From Noviherbaspirillum pedocola (GTDB lineage Bacteria > Pseudomonadota > Gammaproteobacteria > Burkholderiales > Burkholderiaceae_D), in the NCBI RefSeq assembly GCF_016632335.1, contig NZ_JAEPBG010000020.1, positions 1 through 64,000 of the forward strand: a stretch of DNA of 64,000 nt, given 5' to 3'. Below are positions 37,051 through 45,663 of this stretch, one piece after another. The translations under genes and the position numbers were made by a program. The stretch's first letter is position 1, and every line of letters starts with the position of its first letter. A model generated the notes under the pieces. That model did no database searches, was not told where the DNA came from, and worked only from the letters and a program-made list of their open reading frames with translations.

Positions 37051-38925
37051 TTAAAGAAAGCCGATGGAAATCCATGGCACTGCCGCGACGATGATCAATC
37101 CCACGACCATGGCGGCGATATATCCGAAGATGGGGCGGATTCCTTCGTCCGGGTGAACTTTCGAGATTGCGCATGCGGCGTAATAGCCGACCCCGAACGG
37201 CGGGGCAAAAAGGCCAATGCCCATCGACAGAATCACGACCATCGCGTAATGGACTTCATGGATGCCCATGGCACGGGCTATCGGAAATACCAGAGGGCCG
37301 AACAGTACGATGGCCGGTATCCCTTCCAGTACGCTGCCGAGGATCACGAAAGCCAGGATGGAAACAGCCATGAAACCTGCGGCGCCGCCTGGCAGCGAGC
37401 GCATCGCATCGGCGAGCGTACGCGAGAAACCGGACTGGGTAAGCCCCCAGGCCATCGCCGTGGCCGCGCCGATGATCAGAAGGATTGCACCGGACAGACT
37501 CGCCGTCTCTACCAGCATCGGGTACAGGCGCCGGAAGTCGAACTTGCGATAGATGACAAGTCCGGCGACAACTGCGTAGACAATGCCGATCGTCGATACC
37601 TCGGTGGCCGTCGCGACGCCCTCGACCACGGCGGCACGGATGATGAAGGGAAGCGCGATTGCGGGAACGGCCACAACGAAGGACTTTGCGATCTCGGCCC
37701 GGTTTGCCCGCACCACCTGCGACAAGTCCTCGCCACGATAGCGCCAGAACACCACGCCGATCAATCCGATGGCGAGCACGACGCCCGGCAGCATGCCCCC
37801 TGTGAACAGAGCCGAGATCGATACGCCCGTCACCGAGCCGATCGTGATCAGCACAATGCTCGGCGGTATCGTCTCTGTCTGGGCGCCGGTTGCCGATAGC
37901 AGCGCAACCAGATCGCCTTCCCTCGCACCGCGGTTTTTCATTTCGGGGAACAGCACCGGCGCGATCGCAGCCATGTCGGCTGCCTTGGAGCCGGAAATTC
38001 CTGATACCAGGTACATGGCGCCCACCAGCACATAGTGCAGGCCACCGCGCACATGGCCCAGCAGGCTCGCCAGGAAAGCCACCATCGCGCGCGCCATGCC
38101 AGTCATCTCGATCAACTGACCCAGGAACACGAACAAGGGCACCGAAAGCAGCATGAGATGGCTCATTCCTTCGTCCATGCGGCCAACCACGATCATTACC
38201 GGCGTCGAGGTGGTCAGCATGATGTATCCCAGCGTCGCCAGGCCAAATGCGAATGCGATCGGTACGCCGGCAAACACGCAGGCCGCGACCACGATGACAA
38301 AGAAAATCACCAGGTTCACATTGCCGAGCTTATGAAATACCGGTTGTAGCATCCACATGCCAATGACTAACATCGCTGCGAGCGCAAACGCCTTGACCAC
38401 GGTCTTTCTATCGGCGAACTGTGCCAGGCGCAACACGGACAGTAGCGCCATCATGCCAAAGCCCACGGCCATGGCCGCCACGCGCCAGCTGTTTGCGATA
38501 TCCAGCGCCGGCGTGCTGATCACGGCTTCCTCCTGCGCATATTCCAGCGCATGCGGCAGCACCAATGCCAGGAACACCAGCGCGGCCACCGTTGCCAGCA
38601 CGTCGACGAATGCGCGCGTGGCTGGGGAAAGCTTGCCGACCACGGCTGTCATGCGCATGTGCTCGCCTTTTTCGAACGCCACAGCCGAGCCGAGCATTGC
38701 CAGCCACAGGAACAGGATGGAGGCAAGTTCATCCGACCATACCAGTGGGGCGTGAAAAACGTAGCGGCCGATCACTCCGGCCAGCAGCACGAAGATCTCA
38801 ACCGCCACCAGCAGCGCGGCCGGCACTGCCAGGCAGTGGCCGAGCAGGCGTTGTATGCGTGCCGCGCCGGCGCTGATGGCATTCCGCGGCTGGTCTGCCG
38901 CGGCATTCGTGTGTGCGATGTGCAT
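37051..38925 (-). CDS. TRAP transporter fused small and large permease (DctQM)
   Basis: The 624-residue membrane protein is a natural DctQ-DctM fusion. Residues 1-170 form the four-helix DctQ part (RYVFHAPLVWSDELASILFLWLAML), and the rest the DctM transporter (GVPIAFAFGLATL, SVPLFVFLGQLIEMTGMA, SGISGSKAADMAAIAPVLFPEM, PPSIVLITIGSVTGVS). It moves the substrate delivered by the DctP partner, driven by a sodium or proton gradient. Its ATG is three bases after the DctP stop codon, so translation is coupled. Confidence 0.93.
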   Translation of the reverse strand: MHIAHTNAAADQPRNAISAGAARIQRLLGHCLAVPAALLVAVEIFVLLAGVIGRYVFHAPLVWSDELASILFLWLAMLGSAVAFEKGEHMRMTAVVGKLSPATRAFVDVLATVAALVFLALVLPHALEYAQEEAVISTPALDIANSWRVAAMAVGFGMMALLSVLRLAQFADRKTVVKAFALAAMLVIGMWMLQPVFHKLGNVNLVIFFVIVVAACVFAGVPIAFAFGLATLGYIMLTTSTPVMIVVGRMDEGMSHLMLLSVPLFVFLGQLIEMTGMARAMVAFLASLLGHVRGGLHYVLVGAMYLVSGISGSKAADMAAIAPVLFPEMKNRGAREGDLVALLSATGAQTETIPPSIVLITIGSVTGVSISALFTGGMLPGVVLAIGLIGVVFWRYRGEDLSQVVRANRAEIAKSFVVAVPAIALPFIIRAAVVEGVATATEVSTIGIVYAVVAGLVIYRKFDFRRLYPMLVETASLSGAILLIIGAATAMAWGLTQSGFSRTLADAMRSLPGGAAGFMAVSILAFVILGSVLEGIPAIVLFGPLVFPIARAMGIHEVHYAMVVILSMGIGLFAPPFGVGYYAACAISKVHPDEGIRPIFGYIAAMVVGLIIVAAVPWISIGFL

Positions 38926-38928
38926 GGC

Positions 38929-39948
38929 TCACCCCAATTTCCCGGTGTACTTCTCCAGCATCTCCCATGCTTCGTCGCCGTACTTCTTGCGCCACTCGGC
39001 ATAGAAACCCGACTTCGACAGCATGGTGCGGAACGGCGCTGGATCCGGCGTGTTGAACACCATTCCCTTGGCCTGCAGATCGCCTTTGAGCGAGACATTC
39101 AGCTTTGCGACGTCGCCACGCATATCCAGAGCGGAGCGGTTCAGATTTTGTGCGACGATGGGGCGTACTTTTTCTGGCAAGCGATTCCATGCTTTCATGC
39201 TGCTCATGCACCAGAAGCCATCCCACATGTGGTTCGTCATCGAGCAATACTTCTGCACTTCGTAAAGCTTGGCGATCGAGATGATGGACAGCGGGTTTTC
39301 CTGGCCATCAACGACCTTGGTCTGGAGCGAGGAGTACACTTCGGCGAAATTGATCGAAGCTGGCGCTGCACCGAGATGCTGGAACAGTGATGTCCAAAGC
39401 GGACTCACTGGAACCCGTATCTTCAGGTTTTTGAGGTCATCGGGCGTAGTGATCGGCCGAACGCTGTTGGTGATCTGGCGGAAGCCCGAACTCCAGATAT
39501 TGTCCATGGCCATCAGCCCTACCTTGGTGAACTTACCGCGCAGGTATTTGCCCAGGTCCCCGTCCAGTGCCCGGTGTACAGTGTCCTCATCAGAAAACGC
39601 AAAACCCAGCCCGTATATCGACGACACCGGCACCATCTGGGACAAGACATTCACGCCGGAAACTGTAAAGAAGTCGATTGCGCCAGCTCGCAATTGCGAC
39701 AGCATGTCGGCATCGTTGCCAAGCTGATTGTTGGGGAAAACATTGAGTTGAACCTGTCCTCCCGTTTCCTTCAGGATGCGTTCGGCTGCCTCGTTGGCGC
39801 GGATGTTCAGCGGATGGTTCGCCGGCAGATTGGTGCCGAACTTGAGATTGATTTCAGCGGCGCGGGCAAACTTCGGCATGACCAGCGCTGGAGCGGCCAC
39901 TGCAGCTGCAGTGCTGATCAAGAATTGACGGCGTGTGAATTGATTCAT
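38929..39948 (-). CDS. TRAP transporter solute-binding protein (DctP)
   Basis: The 339-residue periplasmic protein has a Tat-type leader (TRRQFLISTAAAVAAPAL). DctP features include KFGTNLPANHPLNIRANEAA, the ligand-Arg segment KNLKIRVPVSPLW, and FAEVYSSLQTKVVDGQENPLS. The ligand is predicted from context to be a sugar acid. ATG 39948 follows AAGGAGACAGGAACC, a strong ribosome site. It is 42 bases after the kinase gene. Confidence 0.92.
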   Translation of the reverse strand: MNQFTRRQFLISTAAAVAAPALVMPKFARAAEINLKFGTNLPANHPLNIRANEAAERILKETGGQVQLNVFPNNQLGNDADMLSQLRAGAIDFFTVSGVNVLSQMVPVSSIYGLGFAFSDEDTVHRALDGDLGKYLRGKFTKVGLMAMDNIWSSGFRQITNSVRPITTPDDLKNLKIRVPVSPLWTSLFQHLGAAPASINFAEVYSSLQTKVVDGQENPLSIISIAKLYEVQKYCSMTNHMWDGFWCMSSMKAWNRLPEKVRPIVAQNLNRSALDMRGDVAKLNVSLKGDLQAKGMVFNTPDPAPFRTMLSKSGFYAEWRKKYGDEAWEMLEKYTGKLG

Positions 39949-39990
39949 GGTTCCTGTCTCCTTATCGTTCTGAAAAAAATTTCCGGGTAG

Positions 39991-41391
39991 TTATGCTTGG
40001 GTGCCTTGTAGGGCTTTAATGAAATAATCGGCCTGGCCCATCTGCCCGCCCTTCAGTGCAATCTCCAGGCCGGCAAGATGCGGCTGATCCGAAAGCACGC
40101 GGCACAGCGGCGCACCGGGCGCAAGGCGGGCGGCAACTACCAGGGCGTCGGGTGCCAAGTGCTGAGTGACATGGCTGGAGGTGTCGCCACCCGAGACCAG
40201 AAGGCGCTCGATGCGCACCACACGTAATACGCCATCGACAAAGTGACCCAGGCGCTGTGCCAGCAATCGTCCACCAACGTGTTTGGCCATTTCCTTGCTC
40301 ATGCCTTGCGCAACCAGCTGTGATGTCATTGCCGCGATCCGATCATCGTCGGGACCGCGTGCGGTGTGTGCGATCACGCTGCGCCCCGCACGCAATGCCA
40401 CCACTGCCTGGCCCTGCAGGCGCTCCAGTTCGGTTTCCCAGCGTTCATCCGCGACCAGGCTGGAGGCATCCACCGCAAGGTCGAAGAATCCGTGCGCAAT
40501 GGCGGCGTCGACCTGCATCCTGCTTAGTGGCGAAGCGCTGCCCGACACGGCGAGCACCTGCGGGACGGCTTCGAAGGTTTCATATTGCGTGGTAGCCCCG
40601 GCAGTTGCCTCGCCAGCCTCGCGCCACCACTGGGTCACCGCATATTCCAGTCCCGATGAGCCGACACAGAACAGCGGACGGGAGCGGCCGGCGCTGAGAC
40701 GATCGAGCAAGCGTCCGACTTGCGTCAGATGGGCCGAGGTAGTGCCGTCGAAAACGACGCCGCCTGACTTGTCCAAAGCGATGCGTGCGAGTTCGCTATC
40801 CATTGCTGGCTCCCCTGCTTCGTACAGCGGCAGCGTGAACTTGGTAATTGCCTGACGCGTTTGCGCTCCCAAGTGCGCTGCAAGGTCTGCTTCGGACATC
40901 GGCGTGGTCGGATGGCGGCTCATGATGGGATGGCGATCCAGCCGATACACCAGGCCATCCGTGCCGGAGCGGGCAAACAGATTACCGAAGGCGCAGTACC
41001 TGCCCAGTGCAGGCGTCGCCGCCACAATTGGAATCGGACCTGCACCAAATGCTTCGCGAGCAATGTCCATGACCCGGCCGATACTTCCGACCGCGGCAGA
41101 ACTGTCGAAGGTTGAACAAACCTTGTAGTGCACCAACGGCACAGGTAATGCTGCCAGCGCACCCAGCGTGTGCGGCAGGGTTTGATCCATTTCTTCGGGA
41201 GACATGCTCCGGCTGTCGCCGGCGACGCCAATGGCATCAAACGGGCCCAGCGTGTCAAGCGTCTCGACACTGGGCGGCTTGAGGAACAGAGCACAACGCA
41301 GTCCGGCGAATGCAAGCACTTCCAGCGCATCGGTGGAGCCGGTGAAGTCGTCGCCATAAAAAGCCAGGCGCAGCTGTGGCGTGGCATTCAT
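39991..41391 (-). CDS. DUF1537 four-carbon/branched acid-sugar kinase (OiaK/DtnK-like)
   Basis: The 466-residue protein has the N-terminal substrate domain start FYGDDFTGSTDALEVLAF and the C-terminal nucleotide domain with RLLVSGGDTSSHVTQHL and LKGGQMGQADYF, diagnostic of DUF1537 kinases. Known members phosphorylate D-threonate, erythronate or 3-oxo-isoapionate. Genetic coupling to a RuBisCO-like protein (three bases apart) points to the 3-oxo-isoapionate kinase type, while the nearby PdxA relic points to an ancestral threonate/erythronate role. ATG 41391. Confidence 0.9.
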   Translation of the reverse strand: MNATPQLRLAFYGDDFTGSTDALEVLAFAGLRCALFLKPPSVETLDTLGPFDAIGVAGDSRSMSPEEMDQTLPHTLGALAALPVPLVHYKVCSTFDSSAAVGSIGRVMDIAREAFGAGPIPIVAATPALGRYCAFGNLFARSGTDGLVYRLDRHPIMSRHPTTPMSEADLAAHLGAQTRQAITKFTLPLYEAGEPAMDSELARIALDKSGGVVFDGTTSAHLTQVGRLLDRLSAGRSRPLFCVGSSGLEYAVTQWWREAGEATAGATTQYETFEAVPQVLAVSGSASPLSRMQVDAAIAHGFFDLAVDASSLVADERWETELERLQGQAVVALRAGRSVIAHTARGPDDDRIAAMTSQLVAQGMSKEMAKHVGGRLLAQRLGHFVDGVLRVVRIERLLVSGGDTSSHVTQHLAPDALVVAARLAPGAPLCRVLSDQPHLAGLEIALKGGQMGQADYFIKALQGTQA

Positions 41392-41394
41392 GTT

Positions 41395-42669
41395 TCACAT
41401 CCGTCCGAAGTGAGAGAGCGCGCGGGACAACGCCGGGTGGGTTAAGGCATAGGAATCAAGGCTTTTCCCGGCGACTGCGGCATCCCAGCCTTCGCGCATG
41501 CTGGCCACACCAGCATGAATGCCGTCCGGATGGCCGATGATGCCGCCCCCGGCAAGATGCATGAGGTCCGTAGACTGCAACTGTCGGTACATATCCGGCG
41601 CCTGGGCGGCCCATTGGCCAGAAGAGAACACCGGCATAAGTGCCGGCACGCCGGCAAATGGGGACAGGCAGGCGCGTGCAGAGCGCAGCACCGACTCATC
41701 CGCTTCCCAGAATTTGCTGCGCAAGCCGTTGACATGCAGATGGTCGACACCGGCCAGACGCCAAAGCTTTTGGTAGGCCTCGAAGCTGAATCCGAGCGCA
41801 GCATGGCGCGTCAGGCTGCCCCAACCGTTGCGGTGGCCATGGATCGGCAATTGCGAGTGCCGCCGCAGGTGTTCCACACCGGCGAATCCTGCCCAGTTGA
41901 CGCTCACCATCACGCATGTGCCGCCGGCCTGCAGTACCGTATCGTGGTGGCGCAGCATGTCATCGATCGAGCCCGAGATATTGAATGCGTACATCGGCAT
42001 GCGCCCGAGGCGGTCGGCATGCTTGTGCAGCACCGGCATTACAGCCGCGACGCGACGCTCGAACGGTTCGTACGGGGGGTTGGCTATCAGCTCATCATCT
42101 TTGATGAAGTCGATGCCGGCACCGCAGAGGTCGTCAACCATTGCGGCGGTCTGCTCGGCGGTGAGCCCGATGCTGGGCTTGATGATGGTACCGATCATTG
42201 GCCGGCCATGAACGCCCGCCAGGCGGCGGGTGCCTTCGATACTGAATGCGGGCCCCGGAAACTGAGATGCATAGTTCACCGGCATATCCAGATCAAGCAG
42301 ACGGAGACCCGTTACTTCACCCAACTCGAACAGGTTGCCGGCCAAAGTGGCGAGCAGCACCGGCAGATTACAGCCAACATTTTCGACCGGGAAAGCGATC
42401 TCAATTTCGGCGCGGTGAAATACGCCATGGCTGCCGCGGCGTTCGACATAAGCGCTCTGCAGTGAAGGCTCCAGCGCTGGAGGTAATGAATGGATATTCA
42501 CGACACGGGCGCGGGAGCGCTCCTTGAGCTGTGCAGTTTCGCCGGGAAGCGACAAAAAGGTGCCGCTTGATTGCTCGCCGGCGATGACTTGCGCCATCTT
42601 CTCGGCGGGAACCGAGCTTTCAACGAAATACCGAGCAGTGAACTCGGCGCGTGAAACGGTAGTATTCAT
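41395..42669 (-). CDS. RuBisCO-like protein (OiaT/OiaX-type decarboxylase or transcarboxylase)
   Basis: The 424-residue protein has the RuBisCO large-subunit fold but not its full active site. The carbamylated-lysine motif is kept (DFIKDDE, Lys190) and also GTIIKPSIGL (Lys164), where the second Lys of KPK is Ser. Loop 6 reads HVNGLRSKFWEAD instead of VGKLEG, so it should not fix CO2. Adjacent DUF1537 kinases and such proteins act in isoapionate catabolism, cleaving 3-oxo-isoapionate 4-phosphate to 3-phosphoglycerate plus glycolate (OiaT) or decarboxylating it (OiaX). The neighbouring enolase and pyruvate kinase favour the 3-phosphoglycerate option. I chose ATG 42669 after GAGGATGTCC. It is first in the operon. 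Confidence 0.88.
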   Translation of the reverse strand: MNTTVSRAEFTARYFVESSVPAEKMAQVIAGEQSSGTFLSLPGETAQLKERSRARVVNIHSLPPALEPSLQSAYVERRGSHGVFHRAEIEIAFPVENVGCNLPVLLATLAGNLFELGEVTGLRLLDLDMPVNYASQFPGPAFSIEGTRRLAGVHGRPMIGTIIKPSIGLTAEQTAAMVDDLCGAGIDFIKDDELIANPPYEPFERRVAAVMPVLHKHADRLGRMPMYAFNISGSIDDMLRHHDTVLQAGGTCVMVSVNWAGFAGVEHLRRHSQLPIHGHRNGWGSLTRHAALGFSFEAYQKLWRLAGVDHLHVNGLRSKFWEADESVLRSARACLSPFAGVPALMPVFSSGQWAAQAPDMYRQLQSTDLMHLAGGGIIGHPDGIHAGVASMREGWDAAVAGKSLDSYALTHPALSRALSHFGRM

Positions 42670-42788
42670 GGACATCCTCTGAGTTTTTCTCTCGGCAATT
42701 GCCGGTCACTTGTGACACTGAAGCTTGCGAATGACCTGATACTAGGGAGGGCAAGCACTTCTCAGCAAGCGATATAATTTTTCCAGTC

Positions 42789-42805
42789 TGTGAGAAAATC
42801 TCACA
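42789..42805. promoter_or_regulatory. LysR-type operator dyad
   Basis: TGTGAGAAAATCTCACA is a perfect seven-base inverted repeat with a three-base centre, containing the T-N11-A pattern of LysR sites. It lies between the RuBisCO-like gene (start 42669) and the divergent LysR gene (start 42860). A TATAAT string sits at 42773-42778 next to it. Confidence 0.7.
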
Positions 42806-42859
42806 TTGCTGCGCAGCGTGCCGGAGTGGCGTGCAACTGTTTATTGAAGGAGAGAATGG

Positions 42860-43759
42860 ATGGTCGCTTCACGCGTTTCATTGAATGCGCTGCGTGCCTT
42901 TGAGGCCACCGCTCGGTGTCGCAGTTTCAGTGCTGCTGCAGATGAATTGGCAGTCACCCATGGTGCTGTCAGCCGCCAGGTTCGCATGCTTGAGGAAACG
43001 TTCGGTGTACTACTGCTGCAACGCACGGCCCAAGGCGCGGAGCCCACACCAGAAGGTGAGCGCCTTGCGGCAGGTCTGAAACGTGGCTTCGATGAAATCC
43101 AGAACAGCGTCGATCAGCTTAAGCCCGGGCCGCTAACGCTTGCCTGCTCAACGTCCATCATGATGTACTGGGTGCTGCCGCGACTGTCCCGCTTCCAACA
43201 GAAAAATCCTGATGTGCTCCTGCAGTACCACATGACCTCCGGGCCGCTTGACTTCACGCGCGACAAGGTAGGCGTAGCCATTCGCCTGTCGTCGCAGGAG
43301 ATGCCGCGAGACGTCGTCCGCACAGATGTCTGCAGCGAATGGGTAGGCCCGGTGTGCTCGCCCGAATACCTAAGGACACTCGAAATACGCACGACCGCAG
43401 ATTTGCAGCGAGCCCGGCTGATCTATTCACACACTCGTGAGCGTGCTTGGTCTGAATGGAAGCAGTGTTATGCCCCCGAGATGAACGAGCCAAATCTGGA
43501 TGAAGGCTTTCCGCATTTTTATCTGCTGATTCAGGCAGCCCGCTGCGGATTGGGCATCGCTAATGTGCCGCGCATGCTCGTTCAGGACGATCTCACCAGT
43601 GGCACACTAGTTGCGCCGTTCGGCTTCGTTGCCGGTCCCAACAGGCTTACGATTTGGGTCGCATCGCATTTAACGGAGCGTTCCGAAGTCAGGCGATTGG
43701 TCAATTGGCTAAGTGAAGAGCTGCGTGCAGATGAGAGGCAGAATCGAGCACAGACTTAG
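42860..43759 (+). CDS. LysR family regulator (GcvA-like)
   Basis: The 299-residue protein has the winged helix SLNALRAFEATARCRSFSAA followed by ADELAVTHGAVSRQVRMLEE, very like GcvA-type regulators. The effector domain includes LTLACSTSIMMYWVLPRLSRF and AARCGLGIANVPRML. It is divergent from the acid-sugar operon, and the TGTGAGA dyad lies between, so it is the probable operon regulator. ATG 42860 follows AAGGAGAGAATGG; an ATG four bases earlier is in another frame. Confidence 0.92.
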   Translation: MVASRVSLNALRAFEATARCRSFSAAADELAVTHGAVSRQVRMLEETFGVLLLQRTAQGAEPTPEGERLAAGLKRGFDEIQNSVDQLKPGPLTLACSTSIMMYWVLPRLSRFQQKNPDVLLQYHMTSGPLDFTRDKVGVAIRLSSQEMPRDVVRTDVCSEWVGPVCSPEYLRTLEIRTTADLQRARLIYSHTRERAWSEWKQCYAPEMNEPNLDEGFPHFYLLIQAARCGLGIANVPRMLVQDDLTSGTLVAPFGFVAGPNRLTIWVASHLTERSEVRRLVNWLSEELRADERQNRAQT

Positions 43760-44247
43760 CCTGTTGACATTTGGCAGGGCCAAATAACAGACCCGCTGCA
43801 GCATCCGGTTAGGGCACTTGGCTTCGTTCGGCGCATTCAGTGCTCATCTGCCTTGTCAGTAACGCCGATGAGCCGGTAGGCGGTAGGTGCAGTAGCACTT
43901 GCCGCGAAAGTAAAACCCCGTTTCTCGCCCCCTGCATGTTCAACCGCAGTATGCAATTCATCTTTCAACAGATGGGCAAATGATTGAAACGTCTTCTCGA
44001 CTTACAGGAACCTCGCAGCAGAGTTCCGCTGTGAACCAAACGGCAGGGACGCGCGACTTCTCCGCTGAAATGGATGAATGGAATCATGGGCTCACAATTA
44101 CGGTATTACCAGGAAATATCGTTTCGTTTTTAAGCCCTCATCTTATTCGCTTGGTTAATACTTCTTATAAGGAGACAAAATTGGACTGAATATGCCCATA
44201 TTTTTATACTGGGAAATGTTGAAATATCAGGAACGGAAGGTTTTATA

Positions 44248-44331
44248 ATGTCGACATTTTCTCTTGCGCTTTCGATTGCTCCTGTGCTTGTAGCGATTGC
44301 TACGCGTACGCTAACGAGCATTTTCAAATAA
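44248..44331 (+). CDS. possible 27-residue hydrophobic peptide
   Basis: ATG 44248 is preceded by GGAACGGAAGG at seven to eight bases, then a 27-codon frame ends in TAA. The peptide is one hydrophobic helix (FSLALSIAPVLVAIATRTL) with a basic C-terminus, the form of type I toxins or small membrane regulators. Length alone makes chance occurrence possible, so it is only a candidate. Confidence 0.3.
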   Translation: MSTFSLALSIAPVLVAIATRTLTSIFK

Positions 44332-44549
44332 AAATAATTCTTACGGTTTCTTTCGGCTGTGTGGACGCTCAAATGCTCTTGTCGAATTATCGAGGATCAA
44401 AGTGGCAGCAGCGAATCCGCTTCTGGCCAGGATTGCGTGAAAGCCGCTTGCACAAAGAATTATTGATTTTTGCTTCACTTTGATGGAACCCGATACGGTC
44501 CAATCCGAAAATGTTCAGGTCGGTAGTCGTACCTAGAACATGCATTGAT

Positions 44550-44574
44550 GTCCGCTACGGAATGGCAAGCGGAC
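44550..44574. repeat. GTCCGCT/AGCGGAC palindrome
   Basis: GTCCGCT (44550-44556) and AGCGGAC (44568-44574) form a perfect seven-base inverted repeat with an 11-base centre. It lies in the gene-poor interval and may be a dispersed repeat of the kind seen in many proteobacterial genomes; not testable here. Confidence 0.4.
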
Positions 44575-44761
44575 GAAGCAGGTGCGGCGATAAAATGACT
44601 GCTCCTGGCCGACTGCCGCCGCCGGGCCGGAACGGGGAAAATCGTCCCATTGCTGTCTATCAGGGTTAGCCTGCTGAACGTCGCAATAGGGTCCTATGAC
44701 TGTCATATGGTTTTCTGGCAAGCGTAAGCTCAGCGTGCCGTTCAGCCAATGAAACACGCAG

Positions 44762-45240
44762 TCAAAGCTTCCGTAGGTAGGTGATGATCTTCCAGGTCTC
44801 ATCGTCCTTGAAGTCATCCTTGAATCGTGGCGTGGCACTCCCTACCGGCACGCCGCCTCGCAATTGGTCCAATACAGATAACCATCTTCCGCTATTGGCA
44901 TCTTGCTCGTTGTTGCCACGTTCGCAGCAGGCGGGGAGAGGTTTCCTCCAGCTGGCCCATCGCCTCTCCCCGTTATGCCGTGGCATCGGGCGCAGTTCTG
45001 CTCAAACAGCTTTCTCCCGCTTTCAATGTTCTGCTTCGTTGGCTGAATGGGATTTGCCTTCGAGGCGAATTGTGGGCTAATGCCATCCATCAGGAAGTAA
45101 TGATGCCGCGCCATCGACATCTCCATCATGGGACCAGCTCCCATCATATGGCCGGACCCCGTTCTCCCTACCTGACCGTATGTAGGCACAGATGAGCCGA
45201 CGAATCCCACCGTCAAGATGTTGATCACAAGTTTGCTCAC
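44762..45240 (-). pseudogene. frameshifted periplasmic cytochrome c
   Basis: GTG 45240 after GGAGGGAGAT opens a secreted protein (signal VSKLVINILTVGFVGSSVPT) with a Met-rich stretch (GHMMGAGPMMEMSMARHH) and the heme motif CARCHG in a mono-heme class I domain. The frame fails at about 44857 after GYLYWT. The continuation GGVPVGSATPRFKDDFKDDE and TWKIITYLRKL sits in another frame to the stop at 44762. Adding one G to the GG at 44856-44857 restores a single cytochrome. It may be a real pseudogene or a sequence error. Confidence 0.8.
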
Positions 45241-45663
45241 ATCTCCCTCCAAAGACTTTTGGAAGTCCTCGCGTTATCAGTCGTCAAGATAGCTGGCTGA
45301 AAAAGAAATCTGATCGTGATGGCTTATCAACGCGTCTAACCTCTTGCACCCGTGGTGGCACCGCGCAAACCTGAGCGTGCGCGCAATACCACTCCGACAG
45401 CATCAGAGCGTCGATTCTTGGCAGTGCCCATAGCACCCCAGCTTCCCTGTCACATGTGCTCAACTTTCAAAGTAGCTCAACAAATGGACATTGGGTATTC
45501 GCGCTCGTCGCAGCGGCGGTGTACAACAAAGCGCAACAATAAAATTCCCGCAACTGCTGAACGTCCGGGCGGCGTGCGTGTTGGTGCATTGCTGAAGGCA
45601 TGTCCGATGAGACAGTTCCTTCGCCTCGTTATCCCGGCTCAACAACGCATCCAGGAGACTGTC
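45241..45663. other. intergenic region upstream of the thiolase gene
   Basis: This 423-base stretch separates the leftward cytochrome remnant from the rightward thiolase gene. The thiolase frame stays open leftward, but no start with a ribosome site or thiolase similarity occurs before 45664. I see no structured element. Confidence 0.5.

Larger units (their letters stand above)
43760..44761. other. 1-kb gene-poor, partly AT-rich interval
   Basis: No long credible gene is present. Bases 44100-44350 are clearly richer in A and T than their surroundings, which may mean foreign or regulatory DNA. A 27-codon open frame with a good ribosome site (44248-44331) and a GTCCGCT palindrome (44550-44574) lie here. 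A 69-codon frame at 43980-44189 shows no family features. Confidence 0.55.
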
